Of a stretch of DNA of 64,000 nt, positions 8,152-15,937 are shown piece after piece (the first letter of the stretch is position 1; the number at the start of each line of letters is the position of its first letter). The DNA is from Pseudonocardia oroxyli (GTDB taxonomy: Bacteria; Actinomycetota; Actinomycetes; Mycobacteriales; Pseudonocardiaceae): assembly GCF_900102195.1 (NCBI RefSeq), contig NZ_FNBE01000012.1, positions 153,292-217,291 of the forward strand, written 5' to 3'. A program made the translations under genes and the position numbers. The notes below the pieces were generated by a model, which worked only from the letters and a program-made list of their open reading frames with translations, did not search any database and was not told where the DNA came from.

Positions 8152-8180
8152 GTGGTGCCAGAGCACCACTTACCACTCAC
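8141..8180. repeat. GTGAGTGG-family palindrome (type A) shared by two convergent gene ends
   Basis: Two 18-bp arms (8141-8158 and 8163-8180) flank a 4-nt loop. The right arm read in reverse is GTGAGTGGTAAGTGGTGC; the left arm differs at one base. The TAA in GTGGTAAGTGG is used in both directions: as the stop of the PLP enzyme gene (8149-8151) and of the VTT membrane protein gene (8172-8170). The hairpin is also well placed as a bidirectional terminator. Other type A copies are at 30689 and 45357. Confidence 0.9.
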
Positions 8181-8970
8181 GACCTCGGGTGGCCTCCTTC
8201 TCCGCGTCGGCCTGTTCGGCCTGTTCGGTCTGTTCGAACTGCGCGGCCTTGCGGGCCCTGTCCTGCTTGACGCTCGTCATCGTCGCCCGCACCGTGACCA
8301 GCACGATCAGGCCGAGGGTGACCCACAGCGCGTACCGGTCCACGAGCAGCACGACGTCCACCGCGTGCTGCCCGATCCCGTATCCGAGCCCGGCGACCAG
8401 GCCGGTCATCGCCAGGGCCCCGAGCGCGTCCGCCAGCAGGAACGGGATCACGCGCATGCCGGAGAGCCCGGCCACGGCGAACACGGCGGGTGCGGGGATG
8501 CCCGGCAGGGCCGAGGCCGCGACGGCCAGCGGCATCGCCCAGCGCGGCCAGGACCGCACCCGCGCGACGAACCGCTGCGCGAACGCGCCCGGCGCCCACA
8601 GCGTGATGATCTTCTCGCCCCAGCGCCGCCCCGCCAACCAGAACAGCCAGTCGAACTTGACCATCCCGAACACGCCCGCCGCGACCACCAGCCACAGGTC
8701 GCCCTCGCCGATCCGGGCGAACGCCGCACCCGCGCCGACCGCGGAGAGGCTGCCGGTGACGGCGCTGAGCGCGATGGGGTGCTCCGCGATCAGGAAGGGG
8801 CGGAACGGCATCGACCCGAGCATCAGCACGAGGACGGCGAGCGTCGAGAACACGAGGACCTTGTCGCCGCGCGACATCGGGTGGTCCCAGGGCATGGCCT
8901 CCCGCCACGCCCGCTTGGCCTCTTCGATCTCCTCGGGCGAGTAGTCCTTGCGCCGCCTTCTCCCCGTCAT
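8170..8970 (-). CDS. VTT/DedA-like integral membrane protein
   Basis: This 266-residue protein has a basic, charged N-terminus (residues 1-35) and 5-6 hydrophobic segments. A VTT/SNARE-associated-like core includes GVFGMVKFDWLFWLAGRRWGEK and a proline-rich turn, SALPGIPAPAVFAVAGLSG. A charged Glu/Gln-rich cytoplasmic tail follows. VTT/DedA proteins act in membrane lipid flipping or envelope homeostasis; the specific role is unknown. Its last codons (REW stop) are provided by the palindrome shared with the convergent PLP enzyme gene. Confidence 0.75.
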   Translation of the reverse strand: MTGRRRRKDYSPEEIEEAKRAWREAMPWDHPMSRGDKVLVFSTLAVLVLMLGSMPFRPFLIAEHPIALSAVTGSLSAVGAGAAFARIGEGDLWLVVAAGVFGMVKFDWLFWLAGRRWGEKIITLWAPGAFAQRFVARVRSWPRWAMPLAVAASALPGIPAPAVFAVAGLSGMRVIPFLLADALGALAMTGLVAGLGYGIGQHAVDVVLLVDRYALWVTLGLIVLVTVRATMTSVKQDRARKAAQFEQTEQAEQADAEKEATRGREW

Positions 8971-9004
8971 GCGGACCAGTTCACACCATGCCGCTGCGGC
9001 ACGG

Positions 9005-9574
9005 TCAACGAGCGGCCGTCCGTGAACCCAGCGTCGACAGGAGGTCCTCGCTGATCTGCGCCAGGTCCGCGCCGCCCTCGGGCGCCTCGAGCCACTGTTC
9101 GTAGGCCGTCAGGAACACCTGGACCCCGACCCGGGCCGCGACCCGCGCCGCGCGCTCGTCGCCCCCCCGCCGCGCGAGGGCGTCGGCGAACCCGAGCGCC
9201 ATCACGTGCTGCTTGACCAGGTCGCGTTCGAGGAGCTCCGAATTGGCCGCGATGACGGCCTGCCGCTCCCGCAGGGAACGGCGCGGAGCGAGGCCCTCCC
9301 AGTCGTGCCGGGCCAGCACCCGGACCACCGCCCGGAGCGGATCCGCGACATCGGGCACCTGCAGGAGCCGCTCCACGAGGGCCGCGCGCAGGCCGTCCGC
9401 GTCGGCGAACAGGACCTCGCGCTTGTCGGAGAAGTAGCGGAAGAACGTGCGGTTGGTGACCCGGGCCTGCCGCGCGATCTCGACGACGCTGGTGTCCTCG
9501 AACCCCTGCTCGCGGAACAGCTGCAGGGCGGCTGCCCGCAGTCGCTCCTCGCTGCCCTGCTCCCACCTCGGCAC
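9005..9574 (-). CDS. TetR/AcrR-family regulator
   Basis: This 189-residue regulator has an N-terminal helix-turn-helix (TSVVEIARQARVTNRTFFRYFSD condensed around residues 30-50) and a ligand-binding C-terminal half. I chose the GTG at 9574 (VPRWEQGSEERL) because it gives the usual TetR N-terminus and lies clear of the operator pair. An ATG at 9610 adds 12 residues but falls inside an operator repeat. It is divergent from a small muconolactone-isomerase-like gene, its probable target together with itself. Confidence 0.88.
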   Translation of the reverse strand: MPRWEQGSEERLRAAALQLFREQGFEDTSVVEIARQARVTNRTFFRYFSDKREVLFADADGLRAALVERLLQVPDVADPLRAVVRVLARHDWEGLAPRRSLRERQAVIAANSELLERDLVKQHVMALGFADALARRGGDERAARVAARVGVQVFLTAYEQWLEAPEGGADLAQISEDLLSTLGSRTAAR

Positions 9575-9591
9575 GGGTCGACGGTACAGGG

Positions 9592-9640
9592 TGATGACAC
9601 ACCACGACATCAGCAGTACGGTGATGTCACATCACGACAT
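9592..9640. promoter_or_regulatory. Tandem operator pair for the divergent TetR regulator
   Basis: Two 19-bp sites, 9592-9610 and 9622-9640, each have the form GATGWC-N7-GACATC (the second is GATGTC-ACATCAC-GACATC). They are spaced 30 bp apart centre to centre, about three helical turns. They lie between the TetR gene and the divergent small gene, as expected for autoregulation by cooperating dimers. Confidence 0.65.
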
Positions 9641-9683
9641 CACATCCCGCGTGCCTTGTCGCTCGACGATCCTGGGGGTCACC

Positions 9684-9992
9684 GTGAACTACCTCGTGAA
9701 GGCGACGCCGACCGGAGAACTGTCCACGCTGTCCGCCGAGGAACGCGACGAGCTGATGGCGCGGGAGCGCGAGGTCGCGACGGCGCTCATCGGCTCGGGC
9801 ACGATCGCGTGGCTGTGGCGGCTCCCCGACAGCGGCACCAGTGTGGGGATCTGGAACGCCGAGAGTCCCGAGGCGCTCGATGCGTCACTCCGGACGCTGC
9901 CGATCTTCCGCTACCACTCGATCGAGATCACCGCGCTGGCCGCCCACCCGGCGTTCCCGACCTCGCTGCGCGCCACCGCGGGAGCTGCATGA
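9684..9992 (+). CDS. Muconolactone isomerase-like small protein
   Basis: This 102-residue protein resembles the muconolactone delta-isomerase family. It opens with NYLVKATP, has the central AREREVATALIGSGTIAWLWRLP segment (family pattern: R-E-x-E, then LWR) and ends with LPIFRYHSIEITALAAHP. The GTG at 9684 gives the family's normal beginning; an upstream in-frame ATG lies in the operator. No other catechol-pathway genes flank it, so an aromatic catabolic role is uncertain and a related stand-alone enzyme or sensor is possible. Confidence 0.7.
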   Translation: MNYLVKATPTGELSTLSAEERDELMAREREVATALIGSGTIAWLWRLPDSGTSVGIWNAESPEALDASLRTLPIFRYHSIEITALAAHPAFPTSLRATAGAA

Positions 9993-10044
9993 CGCGCCGA
10001 GACGCAGGACGCCCCTCCTGGGCGCGGACCGAGACCGGAGACGA

Positions 10045-10081
10045 GAACGCCGGGCGCTCCCGCGTGGGAGGCCCGGCGTTC
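10045..10081 (-). terminator. Hairpin terminator after tRNA-Ser(CGA)
   Basis: The arms GAACGCCGGGC and GCCCGGCGTTC enclose a second pairing stretch (CTCCC/GGGAG). It lies 17 bp beyond the 3' end of the minus-strand tRNA-Ser and opposite the end of the isomerase-like gene, so it may serve both strands. It shares its outer 11 bp with the terminator at 1355. Confidence 0.7.
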
Positions 10082-10097
10082 GCCCTGGCAGGGCTGG

Positions 10098-10182
10098 CGG
10101 TAGCGGTGGGATTTGAACCCACGGAGGCTTGCACCTCACGCGCTTTCGAGGCGCGCTCCTTCGGCCGCTCGGACACGCTACC
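10098..10182 (-). tRNA. tRNA-Ser, anticodon CGA
   Basis: On the minus strand the acceptor arms GGTAGCG (10182-10176) and CGCTACC (10105-10099) pair perfectly, with discriminator G. The anticodon loop CTCGAAA carries CGA, followed by a long variable arm and T loop GGTTCAAATCC. CCA is not encoded. Confidence 0.96.
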
Positions 10183-10208
10183 GCCGACAAGGTTACAAGC
10201 CCGGCCGC

Positions 10209-10676
10209 TCAGTCCCGCAGGCCCCCCGCGAAGAACCCGCGCAGCAGGTCGGCGGCCTCCTCGGCCCGGACCCCGCCCACGACCTCGGGTCGGTGGGTGA
10301 GCCGCCGGTCGCGCAGGACGTCCCACAGCGAGCCCGCCGCGCCCGTCTTCGGCTCCCAAGCGCCGAACACCACCCGCTCGACCCGGGCGAGGACGAGCGC
10401 GCCCGCGCACATCGTGCAGGGCTCGACGGTCACCGCGAGGGTGCAGCCGGCCAACCGCCACTCCCCCCGCACCGCCGCCGCCGCGCGCAGGGCCAGCACC
10501 TCGGCGTGGGCGGTGGGATCGCCGAGGGCCTCCCGGGCATTGGCCGCGGCCGCGAGCTCGCGGCCGTCGGCGTCGACCACCACGGCCCCGATCGGCACGT
10601 CGCCACTGGCGAGGGCCCCCCGCGCGACGTCGAGGGCGCGGCCGAGCAGCGCCACGTCGGTCGGGGTGGGGTGCAC
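10209..10676 (-). CDS. tadA: tRNA(adenine34) deaminase TadA
   Basis: This 155-residue zinc deaminase converts A34 to inosine in tRNA-Arg(ACG). The zinc and catalytic signature is present as HAEV (near residue 57) and PCTMC (near residues 88-92), with the substrate-loop region VFGAWEPKTGAAGS. The neighbouring gene encodes the acidic protein usually found beside actinobacterial tadA. Confidence 0.93.
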   Translation of the reverse strand: MHPTPTDVALLGRALDVARGALASGDVPIGAVVVDADGRELAAAANAREALGDPTAHAEVLALRAAAAVRGEWRLAGCTLAVTVEPCTMCAGALVLARVERVVFGAWEPKTGAAGSLWDVLRDRRLTHRPEVVGGVRAEEAADLLRGFFAGGLRD

Positions 10677-10740
10677 GCGCCCATGATGCCGCGCGTCCGA
10701 CTCGCACCGCCCCGATGTCCGACTCGCGTGTTCGAGAGGG

Positions 10741-10760
10741 GACTCCCGCGTGCGGGAGTC
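10741..10760 (-). terminator. Short hairpin after the tadA-associated gene
   Basis: GACTCCCGCG followed by TGCGGGAGTC forms a near-perfect 20-bp inverted repeat, 5 bp past the minus-strand stop at 10765. It could terminate or attenuate between the tadA-associated gene and tadA. Just downstream on that strand GTCCGACTCGC occurs twice (around 10693 and 10709). Confidence 0.5.
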
Positions 10761-10764
10761 GCGG

Positions 10765-11283
10765 TCAGCGCCCGACGAGGGCGGCGAGCTGGTCGCCGAA
10801 CCCGCAGCGGCGGCCGATCACGGCCAGCTGCTCGTCCGGGTAGAGCTCGAGCTCGCCCGCGAGGATGTGCAGCTCCTCGGCGGGCAGGCCGAAGTCGGCG
10901 AGGATCGCCAGGTCCCCCTCGGGCCAGGGGTCGTCGTCGAGGGCGTCCTCGTCCGGGGGGAGGTCGATCCGCAGCAGGTCGAGCACGTCCGCGGCCACGT
11001 CGTAGTCCAGGGCGGCCGCGGCGTCGGACACCATCAGGGTGACGCCGCCGGGGACCGGGCGCAGCAGCACGAAGAACTCGTCGTCCACGTCCAGCAGGCC
11101 GACGACCGCGCCGGTGGAGCGCAGCCCGCGCAGCTCGGTGATCGCCGCGTCGAGGTCGACGAGCGCGTCCGGTTCCAGGCGGACACAGCGCCAGCGCCCC
11201 TCCTCGCGGATCGCGGCGACCGCGTATCCGGGCAGCGACGAACCCTTCACCTGGGTCGGCGCCTCGACGCTCTGCACGGGCAT
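10765..11283 (-). CDS. tadA-associated acidic protein (TIGR03941-like)
   Basis: This is a 172-residue acidic protein of the type regularly found next to tadA in actinobacteria. Its function is unknown. Landmarks are GRWRCVRLEPDALVDLDAAI, an acidic loop (DEDALDDDPWPEGDL) and the C-terminal ELYPDEQLAVIGRRCGF. The ATG at 11283 (MPVQSVEAP) is preferred over one 14 codons upstream, which overlaps a TGTGGT-ACAA-ACCACA palindrome (11309-11324) that may be an operator. Confidence 0.75.
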   Translation of the reverse strand: MPVQSVEAPTQVKGSSLPGYAVAAIREEGRWRCVRLEPDALVDLDAAITELRGLRSTGAVVGLLDVDDEFFVLLRPVPGGVTLMVSDAAAALDYDVAADVLDLLRIDLPPDEDALDDDPWPEGDLAILADFGLPAEELHILAGELELYPDEQLAVIGRRCGFGDQLAALVGR

Positions 11284-11361
11284 GTCCCCACGGTAGGCCG
11301 CTTTCCGGTGTGGTACAAACCACAATTCGGGTGGACGTCACCGCGGTGACAGGATCGGGGG

Positions 11362-12579
11362 ATGCCCGACCTCCAGCGCGCGCTGCCGAGTTCACCGGCC
11401 GCTCTCCTCGGCGCCGCCCGGGCGTTGCAGCCGCGCACGGTCGCGTTCCGCAGGGCGCTGCACCGACAGCCCGAGCTCGGGCTCCGGCTGCCGCACACCC
11501 GCGACCTGCTGATCGCGGAGCTGGCGGACCTGCCGTTGACCCTGCACCGGGGCCGCGACCTCACCTCCGTGGTCGCCGTCCTCGACGGCGCGCGCCGGGG
11601 CCGGACGACGTTGCTGCGCGCGGACATGGACGCGCTGCCGGTACAGGAGGGCGCGGGCGTCGCGTTCGCGTCGGAGGTCCCGGGCCGGATGCACGCGTGC
11701 GGCCACGACCTGCACGTCGCGATGCTGGCGGGCGCGGCGCGGCTGCTCTGCGAGCGGCGGGAGGAGATCTCCGGCCGGGTCGTGTTGATGTTCCAGCCCG
11801 GCGAGGAGGGCTTCCACGGCGCCCGCCACATGATCGACGAGGGGCTGCTGGCGCGGCACGGTCCCGGCGGACGTCCGGACGCGGCGTTCGCGCTGCACGT
11901 CAGCGCGACCATGCCGACCGGTGAACTGCACCTGCGGCCCGGCCCGATCATGGCGGCCGCGGACGTCCTGCGGGTCACGGTCACCGGCCGCGGCGGGCAC
12001 GCCTCGGCCCCGCACCACGCCGTCGACCCGGTCCCGGCGGCCGCCGCGATGGTCGGCGCGCTCCAGACGATGATCACCCGGAAGGTGGACGCGCACGATC
12101 CCACCGTGCTCACCGTCAGCCGGATCACGGCCGGGACCACGGACAACGTCATCCCGGAGACCGCCGAGCTGGAGGGCACGCTGCGGACGATGGCCGAGCC
12201 CGTCCGACGGGCCGTGTGCCGGGAGATCGAGCGGGTCTGCACCCACACCGCCCTCGCCCACGACTGCACGGCGCAGGTCGCGATCGAGCCCGGCTACCCC
12301 GTCACGGTCAACGACCCGGCGGCCACCGCGCGGCTCGCGGACACCGGCAGGCGGCTGCTCGGCGACACCCGGGTGCACACCATGCCGACCCCGATCATGG
12401 GCGCGGAGGACTTCGCGTACGTCCTGCAGAAGGTGCCCGGCGCGCTGGCGTTCCTGGGTGCCTGCCCGCCCGGGACCGCGCCGCACGAGGCCGCGCCCAA
12501 CCACTCCGCCCGCGTCCGCTTCGACGAGTCGGCCATGCCCGCCGGGGTCGCCCTCTACGCCGCCCTCGCCATGGGGTGA
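11362..12579 (+). CDS. M20-family amidohydrolase / N-acyl-amino-acid hydrolase
   Basis: This 405-residue zinc metallohydrolase of the M20D branch (hippurate hydrolase / IAA-amino-acid hydrolase type) has metal-site motifs RADMDALPV and HACGHDLH (near residues 113-120), FQPGEEG with the catalytic glutamate, and a C-terminal GAEDFAY. The dimerisation domain lies between. It ends 9 bp before the amidase gene, so the two probably form a small amide-hydrolysing operon. The substrate is not readable. Confidence 0.88.
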   Translation: MPDLQRALPSSPAALLGAARALQPRTVAFRRALHRQPELGLRLPHTRDLLIAELADLPLTLHRGRDLTSVVAVLDGARRGRTTLLRADMDALPVQEGAGVAFASEVPGRMHACGHDLHVAMLAGAARLLCERREEISGRVVLMFQPGEEGFHGARHMIDEGLLARHGPGGRPDAAFALHVSATMPTGELHLRPGPIMAAADVLRVTVTGRGGHASAPHHAVDPVPAAAAMVGALQTMITRKVDAHDPTVLTVSRITAGTTDNVIPETAELEGTLRTMAEPVRRAVCREIERVCTHTALAHDCTAQVAIEPGYPVTVNDPAATARLADTGRRLLGDTRVHTMPTPIMGAEDFAYVLQKVPGALAFLGACPPGTAPHEAAPNHSARVRFDESAMPAGVALYAALAMG

Positions 12580-12588
12580 GATCGGGGT

Positions 12589-13875
12589 GTGCTGAGCGTC
12601 CGCGATCTGTCCCTGGCCCTGCGTTCCGGGGAGCTCTCCCCCGTCGAGCACGTGCGCGAGACGCTGGCCAGGCTCCGCGACGACCCGCTGAACGCCGTGG
12701 TCGCGATCGCGCCGGACGCGGAGCGGGTGGCCGAGGAACGGGCCGCCGAGCTGGCCCGCCACGAGTGGCGCGGCCCGCTGCACGGGGTCGCGGTGGGGGT
12801 GAAGGACCTGTTCGACGTCGTCGGGCTGCCCACGCGGGCGGGCTCGGCCGTCACCGCGGACACCCCCGCCGAAGGCGAGGGCCCCGTGATCACCCGGCTG
12901 CGCGAGGCGGGCGCGGTGATCGTCGGCAAGCTCGCGACGCACGAGTTCGCCTACGGCACCACCGGGGACGTCTCGGCCGCGGGCCCGACGCGCAACCCGC
13001 ACGACCCCACCCGGATCACCGGCGGCTCGTCCTCCGGGTCCGCGGCGGCCGTCGCGGCCGGGTACGTGCCGCTCGCGCTCGGCACCGACACCGGCGCCAG
13101 CGTGCGCACCCCCGCCGCGCTCTGCGGGGTGGTCGGACTCAAGCCCGAGTTCGGCGTGCTGTCGACCGAGGGGGTGTTCCCGCTGGCCGAGACCCTGGAC
13201 ACCGTCGGGGTCCTGGCCGCCGACACGCACTCGGCCGCGGTCGCGTGGGACGTGCTGTCCCGCCCGGACGGGACCGGCGGCGGCATCCAGCCGCCCGGGA
13301 TCTCCGGCGCGCACGTCGGCGTGCTGGTCGACGAGTACTGGCACGCCCACGACTTCTCGCTGGACGCCTCGATCCGGCTGCTCGAGAAGGCGGGTGCGGA
13401 GATCTTCGAGATCCGGACGCCCTTCGTCGCGGAGCTCGCCGGGGTCTATGCGGACATCGTCAGCGCCGAGGCCTACGCCACGCACCGCCGGTGGCTCGCC
13501 GACGGCGCCCCCTACCAGCCCGAGACGGCGGAGCGGCTCGGCGCGGTCGCGGACGCACCCGCCTGGCGGTACGTGGCGGCCCAGCGCACCCGTCGTCGGC
13601 TGACGGCCGAGTTCGCGGCGGCCACCGCCGACATGGACGTGCTGATCGCCCCGACGACGCGGCTGCGCGCGACCCCGATCGGCGAGCGGCGGACCCCGCA
13701 GGGCCATCCGGTCCGCACGGACCTGCTGGACCTGACCTGCCCCTTCAACCTGACCGGCTGGCCGGCGATCTCCGTCCCGGCTCCGGACGAGGGCCTGCCC
13801 GCCGGTGTCCAGATCGTCGGCCGCCGCCTGGAGGAGCGCGGGATCCTGCGCGTCGCGGGCGTGCTCGAACGCTGA
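12589..13875 (+). CDS. Amidase (amidase-signature family)
   Basis: This 428-residue amidase-signature hydrolase has the catalytic lysine in [15 protein letters not shown] (near residue 72) and the serine-rich loop [10 protein letters not shown] followed by [12 protein letters not shown], giving the Ser-cisSer-Lys triad. Translation starts at GTG 12589, 9 bp after the M20 hydrolase stop. Together with that gene and the downstream asnB it suggests a nitrogen-salvage neighbourhood, though the amide substrate is unknown. Confidence 0.9.
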   Translation: MLSVRDLSLALRSGELSPVEHVRETLARLRDDPLNAVVAIAPDAERVAEERAAELARHEWRGPLHGVAVGVKDLFDVVGLPTRAGSAVTADTPAEGEGPVITRLREAGAVIVGKLATHEFAYGTTGDVSAAGPTRNPHDPTRITGGSSSGSAAAVAAGYVPLALGTDTGASVRTPAALCGVVGLKPEFGVLSTEGVFPLAETLDTVGVLAADTHSAAVAWDVLSRPDGTGGGIQPPGISGAHVGVLVDEYWHAHDFSLDASIRLLEKAGAEIFEIRTPFVAELAGVYADIVSAEAYATHRRWLADGAPYQPETAERLGAVADAPAWRYVAAQRTRRRLTAEFAAATADMDVLIAPTTRLRATPIGERRTPQGHPVRTDLLDLTCPFNLTGWPAISVPAPDEGLPAGVQIVGRRLEERGILRVAGVLER

Positions 13876-13926
13876 GCCAGTGATCGACCTCACCGCGTAA
13901 CACCGTTGCTGCTGTTGCATTGAGCA

Positions 13927-13977
13927 ACGTTTCGTCTTGCAATCGAGTAACACAGGCGTAACAGATTGCGACGAAAG
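13927..13977. promoter_or_regulatory. Upstream region of asnB with a GlnR-like box and inverted repeat
   Basis: The AT-richer leader contains GTAAC-N6-GTAAC (13947-13962), close to the actinobacterial GlnR half-site pair gTnAc-n6-GaAAc. It sits inside a larger imperfect inverted repeat, TTTCGTCTTGCAATC paired with GATTGCGACGAAA. A further GTAACAC occurs near 13898. Nitrogen control of asparagine synthetase would fit; binding is inferred. Confidence 0.45.
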
Positions 13978-13986
13978 GCGGCAGGC

Positions 13987-15816
13987 ATGTGCGGCATCTG
14001 CGGGTGGGTCGACTTCCGAGCGGACCAGCGCGCGCCGGAGCGACGTGCGGTCCTCGACGCGATGACGGCGACGATGTCCTGCCGGGGCCCGGACGCCGAA
14101 GGCACCTGGGTGGACCGGCACGCCGCCCTCGGCCACCGCAGGCTCGCCGTGATCGACCTCCCCGGCGGCGCGCAGCCGATGCGGCTCGACGCGCGCCGGG
14201 ACGGTGAGCCCGAGCTCGCGATCGTCTACTCCGGAGAGACCTACAACTTCCGCGAGCTGCGCGCGGAGCTCGGCGGCCCGTGGCGGACCGACAGCGACAC
14301 CGAGGTCGTGCTCCGCGCGCACCGCGACTGGGGTGCCGACGCGGTCCGCCGCCTGAACGGGATGTTCGCCTACGCCGTCTGGGACCCGCAGGCGGAGGAG
14401 CTGCTGCTGGTCAGGGACCGACTCGGCGTCAAGCCGCTGTACTACCTGCCCACCGCCGACGGCGTCCGGTTCGGCTCCGAGCCCAAGGCGATCCTGGCCG
14501 ACCCGGCGGTGGAGCGGCGGGTGACCCGCGACGGTCTGCGCCGGTTGCTGAGCTGGGTCCACGACCCGTCCAACGCCGTGTTCGCCGGACTGCGCGAGGT
14601 CCCGCCCGGTCACCTGGTGCGGGTGTCCCGCGCCGGGGTCCGGGAGGAGCGGTACTGGCAGCTGCAGGACACCGGCCACACCGACGACGTCCCGACCACG
14701 GTCCGGCGGGTGCGCGAGCTGCTCGACGACACCGCGAAGCGCCAGCTGATCGCGGACGTCCCGCTGGGCACGCTGCTCTCCGGCGGCCTCGACTCCAGCG
14801 CCCTGACCGCGCTCGCCCAGCAGTACACCGACGGCGCCGTGCGGTCGTTCGCGGTGGACTTCACCGGCTACGAGGAGGACTTCACCCCCGACGACGTCCG
14901 GGGCACGCCCGACGCTCCGTACGTCCGCGAGGTCGCCGAGTACGTCGGGACCGACCACACCGACATCCGCCTGACCACCGACCAGCTGATGGACCCGGCC
15001 GTCCGGTCCGCGACGCTGCACGCCCGCGACATCCCGGCGGGCATCGGGGACATGGACTCCTCGCTCTACCTGCTGTTCAAGGCGGTCCGCGCGCAGTCGA
15101 CGGTGGCGCTGTCCGGCGAGTCCGCCGACGAGGTCTTCGGCGGCTACCGGGACTTCCACGACGCGGACACCGTCGCCGCGGACACCTTCCCGTGGATCGC
15201 GGGCCGGATGATGAAGCAGGGCCCGAGCCTGCTGGCGGTGGATCTGGACCTCGACGACTACGTCGATGCGCAGTACCGCCGCGCGCTGTCCGAGGTTCCC
15301 GAGCTGACCGGTCCCGCGGCGAACGATCCGCACGAACGCCGGATGCGCGAGATCTGCTACCTCTACCTGACCCGCTTCCTGCCCACCCTGCTCGACCGCA
15401 AGGACCGGATGAGCATGGCCGTGGGCCTGGAGGTGCGCGTGCCGTTCTGCGACCACCGGCTCGTCGAGTACGTGTTCGGCACGCCGTGGTCGCACAAGAC
15501 CTTCGACGGCCGCGAGAAGAGCCTGCTCCGGCACGCCACGAAGGACCTGCTGCCGGAGTCGGTGGTGCAGCGGGTGAAGAGCCCCTACCCGTCCACCCAG
15601 GACGAGACCTACGAGAAGGCGCTGCGCGAACGCGCCGCCGACCTGCTCCGCCACGGGTCCCCCGTCGAGCCGCTGATCGACCGGGCCCGGGTCGCCGCCC
15701 GCATCGACGGTCCGATGACGGGCACCCACGACATGGGCGCCCGCACCCAGCTCGAACGCGTCCTCGACCTGGACGCCTGGCTCCGCGACTACGACGTGCA
15801 GCTCGACCTCACCTGA
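13987..15816 (+). CDS. asnB: Asparagine synthase (glutamine-hydrolysing)
   Basis: This 609-residue enzyme has the class-II amidotransferase nucleophile Cys2 (MCGICGWVD), the glutaminase pocket (SCRGPDAEG, YNFRELR) and the synthetase P-loop SGGLDSSAL (near residue 268). The initiator must be the ATG at 13987, because Cys2 has to be exposed; an AAAGGCGG ribosome site precedes it. It makes asparagine from aspartate, glutamine and ATP, although some homologues amidate other acids. The leader holds a candidate GlnR box. Confidence 0.93.
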   Translation: MCGICGWVDFRADQRAPERRAVLDAMTATMSCRGPDAEGTWVDRHAALGHRRLAVIDLPGGAQPMRLDARRDGEPELAIVYSGETYNFRELRAELGGPWRTDSDTEVVLRAHRDWGADAVRRLNGMFAYAVWDPQAEELLLVRDRLGVKPLYYLPTADGVRFGSEPKAILADPAVERRVTRDGLRRLLSWVHDPSNAVFAGLREVPPGHLVRVSRAGVREERYWQLQDTGHTDDVPTTVRRVRELLDDTAKRQLIADVPLGTLLSGGLDSSALTALAQQYTDGAVRSFAVDFTGYEEDFTPDDVRGTPDAPYVREVAEYVGTDHTDIRLTTDQLMDPAVRSATLHARDIPAGIGDMDSSLYLLFKAVRAQSTVALSGESADEVFGGYRDFHDADTVAADTFPWIAGRMMKQGPSLLAVDLDLDDYVDAQYRRALSEVPELTGPAANDPHERRMREICYLYLTRFLPTLLDRKDRMSMAVGLEVRVPFCDHRLVEYVFGTPWSHKTFDGREKSLLRHATKDLLPESVVQRVKSPYPSTQDETYEKALRERAADLLRHGSPVEPLIDRARVAARIDGPMTGTHDMGARTQLERVLDLDAWLRDYDVQLDLT

Positions 15817-15818
15817 AC

Positions 15819-15904
15819 CCGTGAGCGGCGGCCGGGGGTCGGCAGCCGCCGGAGGCGGCGGGGTGGGCGAGCGGAGTCGCTAGAGCGACCATCGCCGCTC
15901 ACGG
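15819..15904. repeat. Composite GTGAGCGG palindrome (diverged type B with expanded left arm)
   Basis: The outer ends CCGTGAGCGGCG and CGCCGCTCACGG are inverted copies, and the centre GTCGCTAGAGCGAC is the type B core. The right half matches the type B palindromes at 21035 and 45538. The left half is interrupted by about 46 bp of GC-rich sequence after GTGAGCGGCG. It lies between asnB and tyrA. Confidence 0.7.
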
Positions 15905-15937
15905 CTCGATGACGGGTGGGCGCTACGCTGCTCCGCC

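Noticed and set aside
9624..9683. Upstream ATG extension of the muconolactone-isomerase-like protein
   Set aside because: The extra residues (MSHHDITSRVP...) are encoded by the operator repeat, and the family begins at NYLV, favouring GTG 9684.
11392..15729. A 1445-codon open frame on the minus strand across the M20 hydrolase, amidase and asnB genes
   Set aside because: It is the antisense shadow expected at very high GC. The plus strand has three well-recognised enzymes there, and the frame has no domain similarity.
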